DNA from: Homalodisca vitripennis
Lineage: Eukaryota; Arthropoda; Insecta; Hemiptera; Cicadellidae
Direction of reading: 5' to 3'
Assembly: GCF_021130785.1 (NCBI RefSeq)
Contig: NC_060208.1
Coordinates: 55,889,001-55,953,000, forward strand
Length of the DNA stretch: 64,000 bases
The first letter of the stretch is position 1, and every line of letters begins with the position of its first letter. Under the pieces are notes generated by a model, which saw only the letters and a list, made by a program, of their open reading frames with translations, was not told the origin of the DNA and searched no databases. The translations under genes and the position numbers were made by a program. Shown in pieces: positions 1-14,800 of the stretch.

Positions 1-273
1 CTTGAGATTTAGCTACGATACATCATTAGCAGGCCTTCCATTGACGTGTTACATGAAATATTTATCATTCTTATATTTTAATCAATTGAATCTGTGATGT
101 TTTTGTTAAATGTTCTGTTGTTTTTTAATTCCTCTTAACCTCTGTTTCCTTACTACTTGACAGTGGAATTGTTTTTCTATATTTAGTGTGGAATCAAATT
201 AAAAATAATGTTGTAACTGATTGACAAAGTAAGGTATATAATGTGTCTATTGTCACAGTTCCCTGGATATTAC

Positions 274-540
274 AAACATGGATTTATTCAACTTTACTGG
301 ATCATTCTTCAGCTCATCACGGGCAGCGGCCAGAGCGTCCTTGCAGTCCATGAGATGTCGCTCCAACTGCTCTATGCGGTCTGCTATGCTTGCCTCCGCC
401 ACGTCTTGATTTGTTGTTAAGTCCCGGTCTGCCAGCAAGAACAGACGCACACGCTCCGGCCGGACAGGGAATGTGCGTCCCCGCCATGTTGTCTCACTCA
501 ACACCTCCGTCCTACGGTCCCTTGTCTGGGCTACAAGCGT
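274..540 (-). CDS. SRP68: SRP68 exon (most C-terminal in window)
   Basis: The acceptor tttacag precedes ACGCTTGTAG, and a gtaata donor follows position 274, giving 89 codons in phase 0. The exon reads TLVAQTRDRRTEVLSETTW, then RGRTFPVRPERVRLFLL, then a helical acidic segment ending DELKNDPVKLNKSMF. This matches the SRP68 region with ITQTR, then W-RGRTVPV, then VRIFLL. The donor is the weakest call; an alternative end a few codons away is possible. Confidence 0.85.
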
Positions 541-3500
541 CTGTAAACACAATGAACATATAATTTCACTTGGAAAAGCATAATTTTTTCACCTTTACAG
601 AATCAATTGATACCAGTTAAAACAACGACAGGTAGTGAGGGACATGTGATCTAAAAACATATTAAATTGAGATGTAACATTACAAAATTAAAATAATGTG
701 AATACATTTGCAATTGTTGGAATAATATTAACTTACTTATGCATAACAACTTCCTGATTTTATTTTAATGTGTTTTTTATTGTTTCAAAACTAAATTAGT
801 ACAAAGGAAAATAAAATGTTAATTAGTTGTGTTGTATCTTTTGCTTATGGGAAAGAGTATAATTGATTATAATAGTGGTTGTAAGAATATCTTACATACT
901 TAGTGTGAAAATAAGAGAAACACTTATTACATTCTTTTTTTATCTATTACAAAACAATTTTATGACCACAGAATTAAATTTTACAAGATACTGTTATTGA
1001 TTAAATGTAAATTTTTATTTCATTTTGACGAATCTATGTTATGATTAATTGCATGAACAACCTTAATAGAATTAATCAAAGTAATGCAAGTACTAATTAA
1101 AGTACATTATATTATATCAGTCTATACTGCAAGTAGAACAAAGTTGTTGGAAAACCTTGATATTAAAAATACTGAACCACCTATGACCTATTATAGAATT
1201 TGGTCAAGCCAACATGTTTTAACTCAAGAAGTGAGAAAATTCACTACAGTGGCACAATATTTTAGAACACCCAATCATCCCTTTAAAAAATTTATTTCAA
1301 CCACAACCAATGCTTCAAATGAAACATGTTATACATAACTTTATTTATAAAAGAACACAAAAAACAGGTTTTGAAAGTCTTACATACATTTACTGTATTG
1401 TAGTTTTATGTTTCAAAAGCACATAAAAAATGTATTCTTCTGCATGATATACAAATTTACACTCATTAAATGTATTTTAAATTTTAAAACTTAAAATAAA
1501 AATTTCAAACCGCCTCATCTTATGATAAAAATAATAAAATATAAAAATAATAAGTATACATTATAGAGGAAATATTTATACACCTAGAAAAATAATCAAA
1601 TTAAAAAATTAGTGATTGTCTATTTGCTTCCCAACAAAGCAGCTGAGATGTAACAAAAGATGCAGCAGATGTGTGGCTATGCACAAAAATAACCATAGAA
1701 GATATGAACTTCAAGTGAAATATTATTTACTTTGTTGAATATTCTGTGGATCTAGGATTCGGGTTCGGCACATCACTGGTTCTGTATTTATTATAAAATA
1801 TCGTAACTATAAAAGTATTTAAAATAAATAACTTTAAAAGTGTTCTAGACAGCAATTGCATGTGCATACATGTCAAAGAAAAACCAAACAATTCAAGAAT
1901 ACTAGCAATATATATAAAACACTGTCTGAAGCAAACACAACAATTAAAACTTTAGTTATGAAATGATGATGTGACACCAAGAGGGGGAAATGTGTATTAC
2001 ATAATCTTTGCTCACTACAGGCCTATATTGGAAATTTCTCGCGATCCCCATGTAACAGTTGGAGAAACTTACATCTAGATTGTCAAGCAGTTCCCCATGT
2101 GCTTGATTGCGCAATGAGAGCAAATCATCCATTGCAGATTGGTCTCCGATGTTATAAGCACAGTAACGCAGACTGGGTGCCAATTCATCGCAGCGTTGTT
2201 TGTAGACAACTTGCTCCTCTTCTGACAGTGCACTCTGTAACTTTTCATACACCATCCTGCAAAAGAGTAATCGATTGTTAATCATATGTTGTTTTTACTT
2301 TCCCTCTTGTTATTGTAATTATATAAAGGTTGTTAGGGTCTTCAGAGGAAATATCTATTTTTGGACCTCCACAAAAAATGTAGTTTTTTAAATATCTATC
2401 CAAACGAAATTAAGCGTTAGCGATACTAAATAATCACACCAATTTCTACCAATTTGATACGTGATTATATACACATATATACATTTTGAAAATTTCGTAC
2501 AAATTGTATTTTTTTAGAGGTTGATATCTGTCAATGGAAACAAGGAATAGATTACATTTGGATCAGTCTGTCGGCCAAACCTGATAATGAGTGCACAGCA
2601 AGTAAAAAATGTAAATAAAAAATAATAATATTATATTCTGGTACAATGGTTAATAAATTAACACAGATACTATATTTCACAAAAAATCATTAGTTTAGCA
2701 ACTTTTAAACTTAACATTTTAGCTGTCTAATGGATATAATATTTATTTTTTAGGCATATACAAGGGAGTACAAAAACAAAACAACGGAATTTCAGTATTA
2801 TTTCTTTATTTATTAATATTTTTATATTAAATTTTGATCACCTTCAGAGTATTCATTATTGACCATAATGCACATCTCCAAATAATGCTTCCATTGTTCA
2901 CAAAATGTCGTAAATTCCATTATTGGGATGTCCTTTAGGCCTTCCAGCGAGTTTTGTTTGACCTCTTCCACGGTAGCAAAACGCTTTCCTTTCATGTCCC
3001 TTTTGAGTCTGGGGAACAAAAGGAAGTCACACAGTGCTAGATCCAGAGAGTAAGGGGGATGGATAATCAGTGTCATTCCGATTTTGGTCAAAAACTTGGA
3101 CACAGAGAGGGCGGTGTGAGCCGGCATGTTGTTTGATGGAAGAACCAGTCGCCTGTGCGCCAAAGATCTGCTTTTTTCTTCCGAATCCCCCCCAATCTCT
3201 TCAAAACCTCTTCAGGTAGAAATTCTGATTGACAGTCAGACCCAGTGGAACGAACTCCAACAAGCTTTTTTGGCAGGTCCTCTTCGAACTTATTTTGAAG
3301 TTCAAAACATGCCTGAAGTTAACGCTCCCTTTGCTCGTCTGTGAGATGGTGAGGGACGAATTTGACTGTAACCCTTTTCATGTGCAAATGTTCAGATAAA
3401 ATCCTCTGAATTGAACTCCAGACTCACACAAAGTTGATCAATGGTTCTGCGACGGTCTTCACGAACAAGGACATTGATTTTATTGACGTTTTCGTTAGTT

Positions 3501-5803
3501 CTTGATGTTGGAGGGTGTCCTGGACGGGGTTGGTCTTTAATTGACATTTCTCCATTTTTAAAACAAGTAAACCACTTATAAAATCGGGTGTTACTTAAGG
3601 CAGCTTCCCCACAAGCAGTCTTGAGCATTACAATAGTCTCTGCGGCGGATTTCCCTAGCAGAAAAAAAAATTTCAGAGCAGCGCATTGCTCTTGAGAATC
3701 CGCCATCACGTTTTTCTCCTAAATGAAAAAAAGGTTGTTTTACTGAAACAATTATCACAAATGGATCGATCCACTCACAGCGACACAGCTGCGCTTACTG
3801 ACTCAGGAGACGTGACTGAAGTATGGCCGGCCAAACAATGACTTCCTACACTCTCGTTCCTCACCACAGCCCAATTCCCATTACTTTTGGGTCCCCCCTT
3901 GTAGTACAACTTTCTGATGGATTTAATATTAGGAAAGGATGAATAATGGGTAAAATGCATTTCAAACCATGACAGAAATCTTACATATAGTATGATTTTG
4001 ACTATATTTGGTACATAAGTAACATTTATAAACATAATATTTTTGTTTTAACTTTTATTACTACTAGTTTTATTATTACTATTAGATTAGTTTTAAAAGC
4101 CAATATATCATAATTTTATTTAGAAATGGGTTTTAAAGACTATAAGTTTCACCATTTAGTTAATTTATTCTTACAAATGGCATAAACCAAGATTAAATAT
4201 TAGTTTAGAGTATAATACAGCACAGAGTGGAAAACTCCAGAACTCACATTTGGAAGTGGCAAAATAAAATGTTGTTTGTATTTTTTTATAATTGTGGCAT
4301 TATTATTTCTATAGCAGTAAAATAGGAGAGAGAGAAATTGTTGTTGTATTTAGCAATGTATATCCAGTGCATGCATACACCAGCTACAAGTCCACAACAC
4401 CCCTATAATTGTAAGAGTAATATTATAAGTAATATGATGATAGTTGAGTAAATTGTTTTTTCAAATTTACAAAATAAAAGTAATGTACAAGTTTTGGTGA
4501 ATATTTCCAGAAACAATCTTGTATATAACAGTTTTTGAAACTAGTAGAAATTCATCTTAAGCAGTGATACAATGAATTATTGGTTCTTATGAATGTTCTA
4601 ATCTATACCCATAATCAGAGTTTAAGCTGCGATTCGATCACATTTTTTTAAATAGGCCAAAAATGAGATACTGTTTAGAAAAGATTTTGCAAAATTATGA
4701 CGAGTGCGAGAAAGAGCTAACTACAAGAAGTATATTTTTTTTTGCTAACAAAAGTTAAAAAGCATAAAAATATTCTTTTTCAATTATACTATGAATAAAA
4801 TTATAGTTTTTATCACATTTAATTCCATAAAATAATAAATAAAAATCAAACATCACACACTGTACAATACCGCAAGCTGACAAACTGTCTGATGGGAAAG
4901 TGTCAACCTTAGTGTTGGCAATGCTTTGTTGCTATGACAATGGTGCTGATGCACTGTGGCTGACACGCATATGGACAAAAACAAACATACTTGTCTTCTA
5001 ATATCTTTTCTTGAGGTTTTAACTAGTGTTGAAGTTATGTAATGTCTTATGTTAGATTTTATTTGGAGCAACAGATATTCATAGGTTCGCTGCGAGCGGT
5101 AACTCTGGTTACCACTGCTATGCTGCACTAGGAGCGAGCGGTAAATATGATTACCACAAAGCCTTTGTTCTGAAATGAGGTCAGTGTGCAGCCAGCACTC
5201 AAGCTATCACAACGGCATATTTCTCACTCCTCAGGAGGTACTTTTCCCGTGTTTTTATGTACTTAATTTTCACATTAGACTTTCATTATTTTTAATATTT
5301 TTTCAAAGTTTTTTAGTAGTAAGTGAGAATGTGCAACACAATGGATCTTCCCCCGGGACCAAGTGGTGTACAACAACCAAGTTCTAGGTGTAAAACAGAG
5401 CCAATATTGAGTTCAGACGATGAGGATGACAACATTGGCGATGTGGAGTACTAGACAGACTGATTACGAGATCAACCCACCTCAATGGAGCCCTCACAAC
5501 TGGATTGGAATGAAAGATATTCCCTTTACTAGACAGAAAGGCTTTTTAGTTCCTTTGCCATATGAAAAATTTCTAATTAGTATTTTCACACTGCTTGTGG
5601 ATATAGTTTTTTAGAGGGAATTGTTAACTCTTTCAGGGCCAGGACTAAATATGAGATGTTGCAAAATTATTTCACATCTCATATCCCCTTGTGACTAGTC
5701 AAAAGTGCCAGGCTAATATTGGCGATTTTGCAGCCTCTTAGATTAAAATTTATAATTTTTCATAAAAATTAGAGAATGACCTAAAAATTGCACCAAATTA
5801 CTC

Positions 5804-5849
<46 letters not shown>

Positions 5850-8800
5850 TATCAACAACAAAAATATATAGATGTAGTTTTAAGTAATTTAAAAAAAATA
5901 ATGTTTTAATAGATTACATACAATTTTTTTTATTTTCTTTTGCAAATAACTAAAAAAGGAAGAATAATTTTCTGATGGGAAGCTATTTTATTATGTTGTA
6001 CATTTAGAAAGGAACAACCATACAAAAGTTTGTGTTATTTCTCTCATAAATAAATTTTTTATGACACATTTTGTATAAATACGGATAATTGTACTTCGCA
6101 ACATTTTATAAGTGTTAAAGCAACTGACTCTTACATTGCAAGAAACTTAAAATAAATATTCACATTATGGATGTGCCGGTAAACAGATGATTGTAGGATC
6201 CATAAACAGTTTCAATACAGTTAAAAAACACTATTTACCAAGAAATATTTACACAATTTTATTTGAAATTTATTTCCACTTTTTCTATTTACAAATGTGC
6301 TATTTACAATTTTACATTTACCGTGAGATCGCAAATTGTCAGTCATTGTAACTACTACACACAATAGCTAAGCACATAACAACTAACACTTAACCATTTA
6401 CAACCACAAAATAAAATAATGAAGAAGAATCCAGCATACAATAGTACGATTACACTAAAGCATAAAGAATTAACAACAAAAGATTGAGTCAGCTGATAAT
6501 GTCACGTGAAAATTACGAAATAAAAATGCATAGACCTCCAAAATAAAATTGATATTCATATTAATTATCTACATATATACCAGGGAATAAAAAAACATAA
6601 AACTTTAATCATTTGACAACATATTTATTTAAAAAAAGACGACTACCAAGGAGACTATATGTTAATTTGATGGTTAAGAGTAATTTTAGTTTGTTTATTA
6701 TTATTTGTTTGTATTTTGATATTGCTATTATAGAACTTAAATTAAATTAAGAAGCTGATGATGGCTCCCACCCAAGTGCAAGATTATTTTCTTTTTGGGT
6801 TGGTATATTTTTTCTCTGTAATCTGTATATTGTTGTATACTGTATTTACATGTATTTAAAAAAAGAGAAAAAAATAAACGCATTTATTATTTATATTCAT
6901 TATATATATTGCCACCTGGCGCTTTTCGCGTATGTCACCGACGGCAATATTTTGCCGCTTGGCACTTTTCAGACGCGATCTATGGCGGCAATATATTGCC
7001 GCCTGGCCCAGAAAGGGTTAAGGCATCCAACAAGTACGCACTTGAGTTTTTTTTTGTGGGCCCCATACTGTACTCGGCTCTTGAGTTGCTAAGTGGAAAA
7101 ACCTATCTATCAAAGAGTTATTGGTTTTCCTTGGTTTTGTTTTACACATGGGCATAATACAAATGCCCAGACTCCAAGATTATTGGAAAACAAATAAATT
7201 GTTTTCCAAATTTCATGTCACGAGACCGATTTTTTATTATCTTACGTTTCTTGAATTTCAAAAGCCATCCTGATCCATCTAATCGCTCATCTAAAGTCCA
7301 GTTCCTTATTGATTACTTCAATAAAAAAACTGAAGTCTGTGTACTACCCACAAAAAAATCTGTTTATTGATTGATGAGGGCATGGTACTTAGGCGTGGTT
7401 GGCTGTTTTTCTGCCAATACATAAAAGGAAGATGGGAGAAATATGGGATCAAACTATACAGTATATGCGATCCCCATTGTTTGATTTTAAAGTTATTTAT
7501 ATAATTATTGTGTTGTACTGGATGATTTTGGTGGCAAGGGATATGCAGCTAATGTTGTACTAAACCTAATGACAGGAAAACTAAATTGCAGACATAGCCT
7601 TTACAAGGACAATTAGTTATTATAATAGTTTTCCTCTCGCCTCCACTCTTTTGAGAATAAATAGGTACAGCACAGGTATGCTAAGATTGGATAGAAAGTA
7701 CATTCTAACTGATGTTAAGTCAGCTAAGTTGAAAAACCATTGCACACTAAGCCGAAAGTGTATTGGTAACTAAATTGAGGAACAAAAGAGTAGTGTCTTA
7801 CATATCCATAAAACACACTAATGAAATAGTAACTTCAATCAACCGTAACCAACTTAAAAGGAAAAAGCCTCTGCCAATCGCGAAATATAATCACTTTATG
7901 AAGGGAGTTGACCGAATTGATGAGATGATGGTCATATTATCCCTGCGAGAGGAAAACCATATGCTGGTACAAGAAGGTTTTTTATTAGCGTGTTGCAGAC
8001 CCTCATGATGAATGCCCACTACCTCTTCAACAAAATTTCTTGTAATGAACGAAAAATGCCTTTATATGCCCTCATGCACCTCCAAGGCCATTGAAGTGGA
8101 AGAGTGTTAACCACGTCCCTTCCAAGATTGAAGAGAAACAAAAATGTGGCAAACAGTTAAAAAATAAAAGATGCCGAGTTTATAGTGCAAAGGGAATTGT
8201 GAAACGAGTGGTATGGCATTGTTTGCAGTGTGATGGACAACCTTCCTTGTGTGTGCCTTATTGTTTTGGCCAATACCATGAATAATGAGACAAAAAGGGA
8301 TTGTGGGGATGATTATGTTGATTTTTTTTCAAGTATGAAAATATAACTTTTCATATTTATCACCATATATTTGTAAATAATAAATTACTTTAGTGTGGGT
8401 TGGTTACGATGTATATATACAGGGTGGCCGCTCAAAACCTCTTTTCAAATACCCGGTTTTTTTCCCGGTCGAAAATTTCCTATTATCTAGTCTATTTTCA
8501 CACCAAATAGACAACTGTAGTACTGTATTTAACCCTTACGCCAAGTGCAACGATGGCATTTTATCGTCAATTGCAAGAAACACCACAAAGCTGTGGTGCT
8601 CTAGCGTTTCGTCACTAGCAATATGCGAGAAATTTGATGACAATTTATCGCTATCACGTATTTTAAGCTCCTTAGTTTATTTCTCTGTGTCTTTCACAAT
8701 GTGTCGACATAACATTGTGTATACCTAATACATTTCCTTTCTATGATGTTTAGAAAACACATGTATCCAATTCGGAAATGCAAAGATAACAAATAAATAA

Positions 8801-11800
8801 AAAAAATAAATAAATACCAACACAGCGCTACTGTAGGCCAACTGCAGCCCAGTATTGCGGGTCAGAGGTCTAGCGGTGGACGAACTTTTGGTACGAGATA
8901 ATGATTTCACTGGTAAAGGTCGGTTCAGTACACTCAACAAATAAACCAAATACTTTCATCTGAACTCTACTTTATTAATTTATCTTTTGTGGAGGAGGGG
9001 GGAGCCTTAGAATACCCCGTTACATCAAAGGGATTCAGGGAAATGAATATATTCCAAATTCTAAGTAATTTTTCCTTTTTAAGTAATAGAAATTGTAGGT
9101 TATAAAATGAGCTTCCAGAATATATAACATTTACGTAAAATTGTATGAATGTATTATAGAGAATATATTTATTTACAACTACGCAAAGTACGACGTACAG
9201 ATAAAATACAAATTAGCGATTGTCTGTTTACTATCGAGGAACTAAAGTCCGCGGGTAAAACCAGCAGACACACTAACATTGAAAAATATACACAGAAAAA
9301 CGAACTTCAATTATAATATATAAATTACGTTATTCTGCTGCTATATATTTCTAAATAGTTTTATACACAAAGAACTACAAAAACATGTTTCACTAATCAG
9401 TAATTTGAGTACTGCTGATCGTTTTTGTTCACGAATAGACAGTGCAGACTTAGTCAGTTAGATTATTGTCAAGGACTACGAAACAACAAGAAAAAGATCC
9501 TCATGCATGTTGGACTATTTGGTTTGAATAGTTCGAATCGTCCAAACGATCGTCACATGTGCGTAGAAGTCGTTCCGGTAAATAGTTGACCAGAGAACTG
9601 ACGGCATTTCCATCCGTCGTCCAACCAATGCCGCTCTGATGACGAAAACTGATGAGCGTGGCTGACTATCTGCTGTTTGTAGACTGGCAACAACATTAAG
9701 TTGCGTTTACACTGGCAAGTAAAGTTGCGAGAGAATTTGCACAACTACTGTAGTATAATGTGAACAATATAAGCAATTTTACTCACGAGAACTGTCACAA
9801 GTACTTGCTACAGTTGTATCGCTGGTTGTTCCGGGAATCAAGACGAAGTTCACACACGACAGTAATGTCTCGGCAATGTTTATGTTCAGAAATTTTAATA
9901 GCCAACACTGTTCTCCAGTTCTTGTAACAAACTGTCCGGCACTGGTTGCGGCAGCGCTCGCCAGAGCTCTTGCACTCGTTTAGACTAGCAATGTTTAGTT
10001 GAACACAAAACTTGCGCCATTTTTTTGCTGGTGAAAACGCAATTCAGTCGATATTTGGATATGACCGTGATATCAAAACACAACATCACTTCCTTTGTTT
10101 TAACAAATGTAATTTGATGACATTCGGAACGTATATGAGGAGCAATCGTTCATAGACCAACCGAGGCCGAGGCCGCGATACGAGCAGTTAGTGGTGGGCG
10201 GTGAGCGCTAGATTGGGCTTAAAGTTTAAGTTTGTGTTGTGCCATGACAGACGTTAGCGGCAGGGCGGCACTACACGATACCACTTATCCGCAGCCAAAT
10301 CCAGACAATAAATGTTTCTCCTGCTGCTTAGCCTCCGCTCATATTGTAACTGCTGAGCAACATGTTGGACGCAAATGCGCCCTTCTTAGCAATAGTACTT
10401 GTTGTAACTAACCCACTTCTCCAAAAGGTATCTTATTAAGCTTTGTATAAATCCAACTGACATTCTGGTGTACTCATAAACTCGGGCTGCACCCCTTATC
10501 AAACCGTCAAACATTATATTATTCAACGAACCGAACTCTGAAGTCTGTTTATAACGCTGTACATTTTAGGGTCGCCACCCTGATATACATTTATATCAAT
10601 ATTTTATTTTAGTAAACTTTTTTTCTTACATTTTTATAAACTTATGTACTACAATATTTTTTGTATCACTTCAAGTAAACATTTAAATATATTTTGTTAT
10701 AATTACTCACTACATATTTGTAAATAATAACTGAATATGAGTGAGTTAGCGGAGATGTATATAAATTTTTCCACATTTTTATAAACTTTTACATTAATTT
10801 TGGTTTATACATTTACGTATAAATATTGTTTATGTTTGTCTAAAACGAATAAAATACAGTTTACTTAGCTACGATATATTTATTTGGTCCCATATTTATA
10901 AATAGTCCCACTGCCAAGCAACCAGCTACCAGCTGGTAAGGAAGACTGTCCCCAGGAGCTAGCAGTAACCACAGTTACCGCATTCCCAAAATGGTAGAGA
11001 GTGATAGTGTTCGTGACTAATGAGTAATTTTCATATACTTCTATCATATTTAATTCAAAAGTAAAAATATATTTTTTTAAATTTCAGCATATACGAGAAC
11101 CCTATATAGGGATTTTTAGCAGCGAACTTGTTAACCAATTAAGCTATCTCTCTAAACTATTTTTCTTGCAGTTAATATTTTCTACATTTACGTTCCGCAG
11201 CGCTGTGAATAGCTACATCTTTACGTGGACTATCATTCTCTTCCTCTCCTCCTAAAGAATAAAGTTAATCTTGGCTCTAAAATAAGCAGGTTACATGTAA
11301 GCAATAGCAATACTTATGGGTGTAACCTCTAGATATTTTAAGAGTACCATTCCACTGTATTGTGTAATGTCAATGGACAGATTCCATTGAGGAGATGATC
11401 CACATTACATGTAATAATGGATATGTTGTTTTATTATTTTTGGAATGAAAATCTAGTCTTTTCTGCAAATAGTTATGAGTAATTTACTAAGAGAAGCCGT
11501 ACTGACAAATTATCCCTGTTTGTAATAATTTATAGCCAACAAATGTCATTTCCATGCTTCATTTATTTGATACCAGATTTGAAGAGTAATTATTAAATTA
11601 AATATGAAACCTTAAATATATTTTAAATTCATTTATTTAAATATCAATCAAGTAAAATAAGACCATAGTTTTAGTCATAAATCAAATATTTGCTGAGTAG
11701 GAAAATGGGAATTATAAAAAAAACTGATTTTGTTTTTAAATTTGAGATAGTTAAACCTTGAAAAAACACTTCAATCCGTGAAGCTATAAATCAAACCATT

Positions 11801-14800
11801 AACTTAAATATGGTTTCACAAACTAATAACGCAATTTTAATTATCTGGGTAAACATTTTCCATTGCAGTTTTTACAATTAAATTAAACTACTCTTTAAAT
11901 AATGGCCTTAAATAAATGTAGGTCATGCAAGTGTTTGACTAGTGTAAACCCTTGATTAGACCATCAGTGGGATTTCCAGGGATGTGGACACTCAATGAAC
12001 AATGCCAGTACAATGAGTCTTTTGGCTGGACTTGCTTTAAAAAAATGAGGGAACAATGATCTCACAGTAGACAAATTTAAACACATCTTGAGGCGCGGAC
12101 AGAAATAAAATTATAAATCTCAGGCCACCTGAAGGAAATACCAACATTATGTCATATCCTGCTGCCGTGAGAATTTGGATGTCCAAAAACTTCTTAGAAA
12201 TACGGAGGGGGGAGGAGAAAAATGAACCATGTGATTATTAAAACCCATGAAATTAAATTAAAGCCTACAGGGCAACACCCATTCTAGGATGGTGGGATTT
12301 GATCCAAGAGACAAAAGTCAAAGAAAGCTCAAACCTCCGAGGCAAATAGACCATGCCACGGGTTACCCAATTGTCGGTGTTGTACAGTAGAAGTCTTAGC
12401 TCAAACCTCCGAGTTAAGGGACAGCGTATCGGATTACAAAATTGTCAGTGTTGAACGTTATTAGAGTTGCAGCTGGAACAGCTGAGTGTGCGGATAGTAC
12501 ACGTAAAGAACCTTCGATTACACGAGTATAAATTTTAAGTGGAGACTGAGAAGTGTTGTGTGCCGGAACTTTGACTTGTAATCACAGAACAATTGAGGTG
12601 AATTGAGTAACATCAATATTATTTTATTGGCTAAACGAACTATCCTTAATGGACAAGTTTAGTTGCTTCCTCATTGTGGGCCTACTTTACACCTGGGATC
12701 TGTCATGAACATTTACCAAGGAATCTGGCTCCAGTGACTTCACACAGTATTAAGTTAAGTTTCAACTTATTTGATTTTGACATTAATAATTGGTCACCGT
12801 TGATATAACTAAGTTCGTTATTATTTCAAAATGACACATAAGACATATTTAATTAAAACATTTTATTAACCATAGATTCAAATATTTTCACTTTTAGTCC
12901 AGTTAAGTCTTAATAATTTTTTAGAATAGTTAATGAACTGATTTGCTTAGGCTATTCTTTCAAAAATACTTAGTTCAGAGAGATTAGCAAATCTTGATAC
13001 ATCACATACTTGGCCTTGTTTAGATTCTCCATAGCTGGTTTCCACATCTGCAGTTCAAAGTGCAGTGAGCCATGGATCCACGCAACATACGCCTGTGCCT
13101 CCAACTTGGTCCGTGCGTCACACTTGTCTGTCTGCACAGTTAATTGCACATCCATGAGAAACACTTGAAACTACTTATACTTGGCCTTGTTTAGATTATT
13201 CTCCATGGCTGGTTTCCACATCTGCAGCTCAAAGTGCAGTGAGCCATGGATCCACGCAACATACGCCTGTGCCTCCAACTTGGTCCGTGCGTCACACTCG
13301 TCTGTTTGCACAGTTAATTGCACATCCATGAGAAACACTTGAAACTACTTATACTTGGCCTTGTTTAGATTCTCCATGGCTGGTTTCCACATCTGCAGCT
13401 CAAAGTGCCTCATAGTCATTATATGTGTTACTTACTACATTTTCCAACTAGATTCACAGAAGAATCAGAAAGTATGATTGATAATTTTAATACTAATTTT
13501 ACCTTAAATCTAATAAACCTGGCTGTAATTAACACTCAAATATTACATCATGATGAACAACTACTTGGTTTGGATACAAAACTGAAGATAATAAGCAAAA
13601 AATTTTCAAAAAATTACAAGGACACTTGTAGCAAAGAAACCTGGAAGAATGTTCTACAATATTACACAAGAAGATAGATTCAACGTTTGTTATTGCAGCT
13701 TTATGCATTGTTTTTATATGCACTTTCCCTTGGTTAGAACAACTAAACAATATAATAATAGCAAACTACATTGGACTTGCATTTACAGAAAAATGTAATT
13801 CAATTCAATAGAAAGAACCACAAAATACAGAAATTATAAAAACAACAAAACAATTAAAGAAGAATTTTAAAGCAAAAACTTTTCATTCTAAAAAAAATTA
13901 ATTTAGAGAATCAGATTTTGAGTTCAAGAAATGTTCAAAATAGTACTTAGAGTTTAATTAATAGAGACATAATTAATTAATAGAGAATCTCCTTAATATC
14001 TAGTGACTCAAATCTATTTGTGTTTGTTTTGACAAATAGAACATCTTTGGATATATTTGTTTAGGGCATAGTTAATGGACTAATCGAGAATACATTGCTT
14101 TTTTTAAATTTTTAGAGAGAATAAACGAGTGCTATATGTGTGTAATTAGGAATTTCATAAAAAATAAATGTTGTACAAAGGTTTTATTTTTTTTAATATT
14201 TAGTTTATCTGGAAATATACCAGTTATGAAGGGTGCATTAAAGACATGCAAAGGGTTTTAACTAAATAGGTAGGATGAACATGTGTACAAAGTTCCATGT
14301 AAATCCATTCTGTGGTTAACGAGATTTTGTGATGAATCTGTCAGTGACATTTAACTTGAACGTTGACATTATTATTAGAGTTTTATTGGAGTCGATAATT
14401 TTTGTGCTTCTTTAGGCAACTATAAACATTTATAACTTTCATCTTATTAGCTAAAATTATATTCAGAAAAAAAAGAGATCATCAATATATCAAAGATGCT
14501 GATATAGTGTAGGAAGTTCTGATAAATTACACTTCATTATATTGAATAGATAACCTTGCGTACGGATCCACAAGCTTACCACATGGTAATAAATCTTATA
14601 AAAAAATCACATATGAATTGTCAGAACCTTTAACAATTAGCTTGCAAATATATAGCTGTTTCTATAGAACTTTTGTTACTTATTAAATAACTAAAACAGC
14701 TATTTTAATATACTATTTTAACAAATTTCTCAGAAGAGTACCTCCCCTTATACTAGAGAGTTATTTTAGTGAGGAAACCACTCACTTTTTTAATGGTGAT

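Larger units (their letters stand above)
5341..8285 (+). pseudogene. piggyBac-type transposase pseudogene, interrupted
   Basis: The start region reads MDLPPGPSGVQQP, then an acidic SSDDEDDNIGDVEY and a stop. The family block WSPHNWIGMKDIPFTRQKGF and LVPLPYEKF follows, up to the insertion at 5624. After the insertion the relic resumes (SNKYALEFF). Further pieces are MSRDRFFIILRFLNF, then FMKGVDRIDEMM (the conserved GVDR-D-M region), then the cysteine-rich C-terminus CRVYSAKG, VWHCLQCDGQPSLCVPYC. Many stops and frameshifts separate these blocks, and the catalytic Asp region cannot be read intact. Block order is that of piggyBac transposases (about 550-600 residues). It is certainly non-functional and lies in the SRP68 intron. 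Confidence 0.85.
5090..11130 (+). mobile_element. Probable full extent of an old piggyBac element
   Basis: Near 5092 the plus strand has GGTTCGCTGC followed by GCGGTAACTCTGGTTACC. Near 11130 the reverse strand has AGTTCGCTGC followed further in by GCGGTAACTGTGGTTAC, and the right end abuts TTAA at 11131-11134. These look like terminal and subterminal inverted repeats of the piggyBac element whose transposase relic lies at 5341-8285. The left TTAA is gone. Two later insertions (5628-7017 and 8420-10582) inflate the length. The extent is inferred; the transposase relic is the firm part. Confidence 0.5.

Noticed and set aside
12327..12456. A CRISPR-like or LTR-like repeat
   Set aside because: Only two imperfect copies 72 bp apart, no spacers, and no retroviral features nearby; the genome is eukaryotic.
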